This document shows positions 59,819 to 64,000 of a DNA stretch of 64,000 bases, one piece after another (positions within the stretch are counted from its first letter, which is position 1; every line of letters begins with the position of its first letter). The notes under the pieces are model-generated. The model searched no databases and was not told the DNA's origin. It worked only from the letters and a program-made list of their open reading frames with translations. Origin of the DNA: an uncultured Lachnospiraceae bacterium (GTDB lineage: Bacteria > Bacillota > Clostridia > Lachnospirales > Lachnospiraceae); the NCBI GenBank assembly GCA_910585825.1, contig CAJUEY010000002.1:1-64000 (forward strand), in the 5' to 3' direction. Made by a program: the position numbers and the translations under genes.

Positions 59819-60996
59819 GAAATCCATTGTCTAAAACCATTGTTGAGATAGAACCTTCCGGAATCCGTAAGTTTTTTGACGTTGTCAATGAAATGGAAGA
59901 TGCAATTTCTCTCGGCGTGGGAGAACCGGATTTTGACACGCCCTGGCATATCCGGGATGAAGGTATTTATTCTCTGGAAAAGGGAAGAACTTTTTATACT
60001 TCCAATTCCGGGCTGAAAGAATTAAAAGTAGAAATTGCAAAGTATATGGAACGAAAATTTCATATTACATATGATTTTGAACATGAGATCATAGTAACGG
60101 TAGGAGGCAGTGAGGCGATTGATATTGCGATGAGGGCAATGCTGGATCCGGGGGATGAGGTATTGATTCCTCAGCCCAGCTTTGTCTGTTATCCGCCCTG
60201 CGCCACACTGGCAAACGGCGTTCCGGTCATTATTGAGCTGCAGGCAGAAAATGAATTTTGTCTGACGGCAGAAGAAGTGGAAAGGGCGATTACATCCAAA
60301 ACAAAACTTCTGGTGCTTCCGTTTCCCAATAATCCCACCGGTTCTGTTATGAACAGAAAAGCGCTGGAGGAGATTGCAGAAGTGGTAATCCGGCATGATT
60401 TGTTTGTATTGAGTGATGAAATTTATGCAGAACTGACTTATGGGGAAGAGGAGCATATTTCCATTGCATCCCTTCCGGGAATGAAAGAAAGAACCATTGT
60501 AATCAACGGTTTTTCTAAGGCGTATGCCATGACAGGCTGGCGTTTGGGCTATGCCTGCGGGCCGGCAGTGATCATAGAGCAGATGCTGAAAATTCATCAG
60601 TTTGCAATAATGAGTGCGCCTACAACCAGTCAATATGCGGCGGTAGAGGCTCTTAGAAACGGAGACGAAGACATTATTAAAATGAAGGAAGAATATGACG
60701 GCAGGAGAAGATATCTGCTGCACCGTTTCCGGGAAATGGGCTTAGAATGTTTTGAACCTTACGGCGCTTTTTATATATTCCCCTGTATCAAAGAATTTGG
60801 CATGACGTCAGAGGAATTTGCAGAAAAGCTTTTAGAGAGTGAGAAGGTGGCGGTTGTACCAGGAACGGCATTTGGAGCGGGCGGAGAAGGATTTATCCGC
60901 ATTTCCTATGCATATTCACTGGAGGATCTGAAAAAGGCGCTGGCTCGTATGGAAGCTTTTATTACAAAACAAAGGAAATCATCATATGGCATTTAA
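59815..60996 (+). CDS. Class I/II PLP aminotransferase
   Basis: This 393-residue enzyme has the class I aminotransferase motifs: GVGEPDFDTPWHI, NNPTGSV, SDEIYAEL, the PLP lysine in NGFSKAYAMTGWRLGY and GEGFIRISYAYS. The 30-50-residue similarity to MalY/PatA/AspC types does not fix the substrate; aromatic or aspartate transamination is possible. It follows the Lrp gene with ATGA overlap and overlaps trmL by 11 bp. Confidence 0.93.
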   Translation: MRNPLSKTIVEIEPSGIRKFFDVVNEMEDAISLGVGEPDFDTPWHIRDEGIYSLEKGRTFYTSNSGLKELKVEIAKYMERKFHITYDFEHEIIVTVGGSEAIDIAMRAMLDPGDEVLIPQPSFVCYPPCATLANGVPVIIELQAENEFCLTAEEVERAITSKTKLLVLPFPNNPTGSVMNRKALEEIAEVVIRHDLFVLSDEIYAELTYGEEEHISIASLPGMKERTIVINGFSKAYAMTGWRLGYACGPAVIIEQMLKIHQFAIMSAPTTSQYAAVEALRNGDEDIIKMKEEYDGRRRYLLHRFREMGLECFEPYGAFYIFPCIKEFGMTSEEFAEKLLESEKVAVVPGTAFGAGGEGFIRISYAYSLEDLKKALARMEAFITKQRKSSYGI

Positions 60997-61486
60997 CATT
61001 GTATTGTTTGAACCGGAGATTCCGGCGAATACCGGGAATATCGGGAGAACCTGCACAGCCACAGGGACACGGCTGCATCTGATTGAACCTCTGGGGTTTC
61101 GCCTGAATGAAAAATCCATCCGCCGTGCGGGAATGGATTACTGGCAGGATTTAGATGTAACAAGATATATCAACTGGGAAGATTTTTTGGAAAAAAATCC
61201 GGGCGTCAGGATTTATATGGCAACGACAAAAGGAAAACATCTGTATACGGAGATCTCTTATGAACCGGATTGTTTTCTGATGTTTGGAAAAGAAAGCGCG
61301 GGGATTCCGGAAGAGATTTTGATTCAGCATCCGGATGAATGCATCCGGATACCCATGATTGGAGAGACACGGTCTTTAAATCTTTCCAATTCTGTGGCAA
61401 TCGTATTGTATGAGGCGCTGCGTCAGAATCAGTTTTCCCATATGAAACTGGAAGGCGAGCTGCATCGTCTGCATTGGAAAGAATAG
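60986..61486 (+). CDS. trmL: tRNA (cytidine(34)-2'-O)-methyltransferase
   Basis: This 166-residue SPOUT methyltransferase has the TrmL pattern: FEPEIPANTGNIGRTC near the start, MFGKESAGIPEEIL in the SAM knot and IPMIGETRSLNLSNSVAIVL in the C-terminal knot. It methylates the wobble ribose of certain leucine tRNAs. AAGGA-type sequence lies within the end of the previous gene. Confidence 0.95.
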   Translation: MAFNIVLFEPEIPANTGNIGRTCTATGTRLHLIEPLGFRLNEKSIRRAGMDYWQDLDVTRYINWEDFLEKNPGVRIYMATTKGKHLYTEISYEPDCFLMFGKESAGIPEEILIQHPDECIRIPMIGETRSLNLSNSVAIVLYEALRQNQFSHMKLEGELHRLHWKE

Positions 61487-61500
61487 GGGACAGCAAGAGA

Positions 61501-62364
61501 ATGAAAATGATCAAAGCCAGCAAATTAGTGCATGAGTATATCAGACGCGATGAAGAAGGCAATGTAGAATCCATTCAGACTGCCGTAGACGGTGTGGATT
61601 TAGAGGTTGCCCCGGGAGATTTTATTGCCGTTTTGGGGCACAATGGTTCCGGCAAATCTACCCTTGCCAAGCATATCAATGCTTTGCTCGAACCCAGTGA
61701 AGGAACTTTATGGGTAGATGGAATGGATACGGCAGATATGAAACATCTTTATGATATCCGCCGTGCCGCAGGTATGGTGTTTCAGAATCCGGATAATCAA
61801 ATTATTGCAAGCGTGGTAGAGGAAGATGTGGGATTTGGACCGGAGAATATGGGCGTTCCCACAGAGGAGATCTGGACGAGGGTGGAGGAGAGCCTGAAAT
61901 CGGTAGGCATGTTAAAGTACAGAAACCACTCTCCCAACCGGCTGTCCGGCGGGCAGAAACAACGGGTGGCCATTGCGGGCGTTATGGCAATGGAACCCAA
62001 ATGTATTGTTTTGGATGAACCTACGGCCATGTTAGATCCCGTGGGAAGAAAAGAAGTGCTGCGTGCCGTATTGGAATTAAACCGCAAAAAGGGCGTGACA
62101 ATTATTTTGATCACTCATTATATGGAAGAAGTAGTAAATGCGGATTATGTTTATGTCATGGATCAGGGCAGAATCGTCATGCAGGGAAAACCGAGAGAAG
62201 TCTTTTCGGAAGTGGAGGCTTTAAAGGAACATCGTCTGGATGTACCCCAGATTACGCTTCTGGCCCATGAGCTTTGGAAAGCGGGACTGCCGGTTTCCAA
62301 AGGGATTTTAACCAGAGAAGAATTGGAACATGAATTAGCGGGACTGTATGGGAGTAAAAAATAA
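61501..62364 (+). CDS. ecfA1: ECF transporter ATPase EcfA1
   Basis: This 287-residue ATPase has Walker A GHNGSGKST, Q-loop VFQNPDNQ, signature RLSGGQKQRVAIAG, Walker B CIVLDEPTAMLDP and switch His in ILITHYMEEV. It is the first of the two ATPases of the energy-coupling-factor module that powers vitamin uptake. The ATG at 61501 follows AGGGG; an earlier frame start lies inside trmL. Confidence 0.95.
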   Translation: MKMIKASKLVHEYIRRDEEGNVESIQTAVDGVDLEVAPGDFIAVLGHNGSGKSTLAKHINALLEPSEGTLWVDGMDTADMKHLYDIRRAAGMVFQNPDNQIIASVVEEDVGFGPENMGVPTEEIWTRVEESLKSVGMLKYRNHSPNRLSGGQKQRVAIAGVMAMEPKCIVLDEPTAMLDPVGRKEVLRAVLELNRKKGVTIILITHYMEEVVNADYVYVMDQGRIVMQGKPREVFSEVEALKEHRLDVPQITLLAHELWKAGLPVSKGILTREELEHELAGLYGSKK

Positions 62365-62366
62365 CC

Positions 62367-63215
62367 ATGTCAATTATTTTAGATAAAGTAAATTATGTCT
62401 ACAGCACGGGAAGCGCATATGAAATCCAGGCATTAAAAAATATCAATTTACAAATAGAAGATGGGCAGTTCGTCGGGATTATCGGTCATACAGGTTCCGG
62501 GAAATCCACATTAATACAGCATATGAACGGTTTAATGAAGGCTACTTCCGGGGGAATCTATTTTAACGGCAGGGACATTTATGAAGAGGATTACGACAAA
62601 AAAGAGCTGCGCACCAGGGTGGGATTGGTGTTCCAGTATCCGGAACATCAGCTTTTTGAGACGACTATTTTTGATGATGTCTGTTTTGGCCCCGTAAATC
62701 AGGGGCTTAGCAAAGACGAGGCGGGGCTTAGGGCATTTGAGGCCTTGAAAATGGTTGGATTGCCGGAATCCCTTTATTATCAGTCGCCTTTTGAACTCTC
62801 CGGCGGACAAAAGCGGAGAGTTGCTATTGCAGGCGTGCTTGCCATGAAGCCGGAGGTGTTGATTTTGGACGAACCTACGGCAGGATTGGATCCGAAAGGA
62901 AGAGATGAAATTTTAGATCTGATTGCCGATATGCATCAGAAACGAAAAATGACGGTGATTTTGGTTTCTCACAGTATGGAGGATGTTGCAAAATATGTCC
63001 AGCGGATTATTGTCATGAACGGCGGAGAAATCTTATATGACGGAACGCCGGGAGAAGTGTTCCGTCATTACAGAGAATTAGAAACAATCGGCCTTGCAGC
63101 TCCCCAGGTAACGTACCTGATGCATGAATTAAAGGAACTTGGTCTTGATACAGATACAGATGCAACGACAATAGAAGAGGCGAAGGAAAGTATTCTTAAG
63201 CTATTTCAGAGGTAG
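62367..63215 (+). CDS. ecfA2: ECF transporter ATPase EcfA2
   Basis: This 282-residue ATPase has Walker A GHTGSGKSTLIQH, Q-loop FQYPEHQLFE, signature ELSGGQKRRVAIAG and Walker B VLILDEPTAGLDP. It is the partner of EcfA1, two bases after its stop. Confidence 0.95.
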   Translation: MSIILDKVNYVYSTGSAYEIQALKNINLQIEDGQFVGIIGHTGSGKSTLIQHMNGLMKATSGGIYFNGRDIYEEDYDKKELRTRVGLVFQYPEHQLFETTIFDDVCFGPVNQGLSKDEAGLRAFEALKMVGLPESLYYQSPFELSGGQKRRVAIAGVLAMKPEVLILDEPTAGLDPKGRDEILDLIADMHQKRKMTVILVSHSMEDVAKYVQRIIVMNGGEILYDGTPGEVFRHYRELETIGLAAPQVTYLMHELKELGLDTDTDATTIEEAKESILKLFQR

Positions 63216-63219
63216 GATT

Positions 63220-64000
63220 ATGTTACGAGACATTACAATTGGACAGTATTATCCGGCAGATTCTGTCGTTCACAAACTAGATCCCCGGGTAAAGCTGATG
63301 GCAGCATTGGTTTATATCATATCTTTATTTACTTTTCGAGGCGCAGCCGGTTTTATATTGGTGAGTGTATTTCTGGTTTTTATGATACGTTTGTCGAAAG
63401 TGCCTTTTTCTTATATGGTAAAAGGTTTAAAAGCGATTGTTATTTTAATGGTGATTACAGCGGCTTTTAACCTGTTTTTAACGCCGGGCGAAGAGGTTCT
63501 GGTTCATTTCGGGGTGTTTACGATCACAATGGAAGGGGTAAAAAATGCAGCATTTATGCTGGTCCGTCTGATTTATCTGATTGTGGGAACATCCATTATG
63601 ACTTTAACGACGACGCCGAATCAGCTGACCGATGGATTGGAAAAAGCATTGATGCCCTTGTCAAAGATCAAGGTTCCGGTGCATGCCATTGCCATGATGA
63701 TGTCCATTGCACTGCGTTTTATACCGATTTTGATTGAAGAGACGGATATCATCATGAAAGCCCAGATGGCAAGAGGCGCTGATTTTGAAAACGGCAATTT
63801 GATCCGCAGGGCAAAAAGCATGGTGCCTCTCTTGGTTCCCTTGTTTGTCAGCGCCTTCCGCCGGGCAGATGATCTGGCTATGGCAATGGAGGCGAGATGT
63901 TATGTAGGAGGCAGTGGAAGAACGAAGATGAAGCCGCTGCGTTATACAAAAAAGGATTATATGGCCTATCTGGTTTTGATTGTTTATTTTGCGGGAATCA
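63220..64000 (+). CDS. ecfT: ECF transporter transmembrane protein EcfT (runs off the window)
   Basis: At least 260 residues of EcfT are visible: an N-terminal YYPADSVVHKLDPRVKL, several membrane helices, and the coupling motifs AQMARGADF and AMEARCYVGG. EcfT connects the two ATPases to interchangeable substrate-binding S components. The gene starts four bases after ecfA2 and is cut by the window edge. No S component is seen here, so it may serve several vitamins. Confidence 0.95.
   Translation, partial: MLRDITIGQYYPADSVVHKLDPRVKLMAALVYIISLFTFRGAAGFILVSVFLVFMIRLSKVPFSYMVKGLKAIVILMVITAAFNLFLTPGEEVLVHFGVFTITMEGVKNAAFMLVRLIYLIVGTSIMTLTTTPNQLTDGLEKALMPLSKIKVPVHAIAMMMSIALRFIPILIEETDIIMKAQMARGADFENGNLIRRAKSMVPLLVPLFVSAFRRADDLAMAMEARCYVGGSGRTKMKPLRYTKKDYMAYLVLIVYFAGI

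Overview
The window looks like a chromosome segment of a low-to-mid GC, spore-forming, butyrate-forming anaerobe of the Firmicutes class Clostridia, most likely family Lachnospiraceae and probably gut-associated. The signs are a thl-hbd-bcd-etfBA cluster, an NfnAB transhydrogenase, FeoAB iron uptake, a CwlD/PdaA-type spore cortex enzyme, an ECF vitamin transporter core, a secreted GH84 hexosaminidase, the DUF5717/DUF5716 gene set, AGGAGG-type ribosome binding sites and many ATGA-type gene overlaps. Family assignments come from recognising motifs by eye; no database search was run. No rRNA, tRNA, CRISPR array or intact transposon was seen.

Region 1-10.9 kb is accessory in character. It holds an IS66 TnpB relic, an orphan BlaI/MecI repressor with a clear operator, a structured 143-bp intergenic repeat (copy A), a COG2509 flavoprotein next to a secreted Cys/His-rich repeat protein, a small HTH regulator, and a two-component system divergent from a lantibiotic/bacitracin-type ABC exporter. 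A Nudix hydrolase and two unknown small proteins follow.

Region 10.9-20.9 kb opens with a promoter and a cobalamin riboswitch that lead into a decayed cbiA gene and two CobW-family GTPases, one with a very His-rich loop and one with a DUF1980-like tail. Next come a membrane-anchored fusion of a CwlD-like amidase to a PdaA-like deacetylase, nfnAB with a leader hairpin, and an ECF sigma factor/DUF4179 pair behind what looks like its own ECF-type promoter.

Region 21-34.8 kb has a GntR-controlled ABC exporter with three tandem 52-bp repeats in its leader, a CobD-like aminotransferase, the four-gene DUF5717-DUF5716-TPR-coiled-coil operon of unknown function, and a C_GCAxxG_C_C-FeoA-FeoB cluster.

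Region 35-46.6 kb has the large secreted GH84 enzyme, copy B of the structured repeat, then the butyrate-pathway genes behind a near-perfect Rex operator (crotonase is absent), and an NPD/FabK-like flavoprotein. Region 46.6-64 kb is mostly housekeeping: a diguanylate cyclase, a radical SAM protein, endonuclease III, two polytopic membrane proteins, an Ig-like/SGNH esterase, a DEDDh exonuclease, a VanW protein, an AIR-synthase-like protein, an Lrp regulator with an aminotransferase, TrmL, and EcfA1-EcfA2-EcfT running off the right edge.
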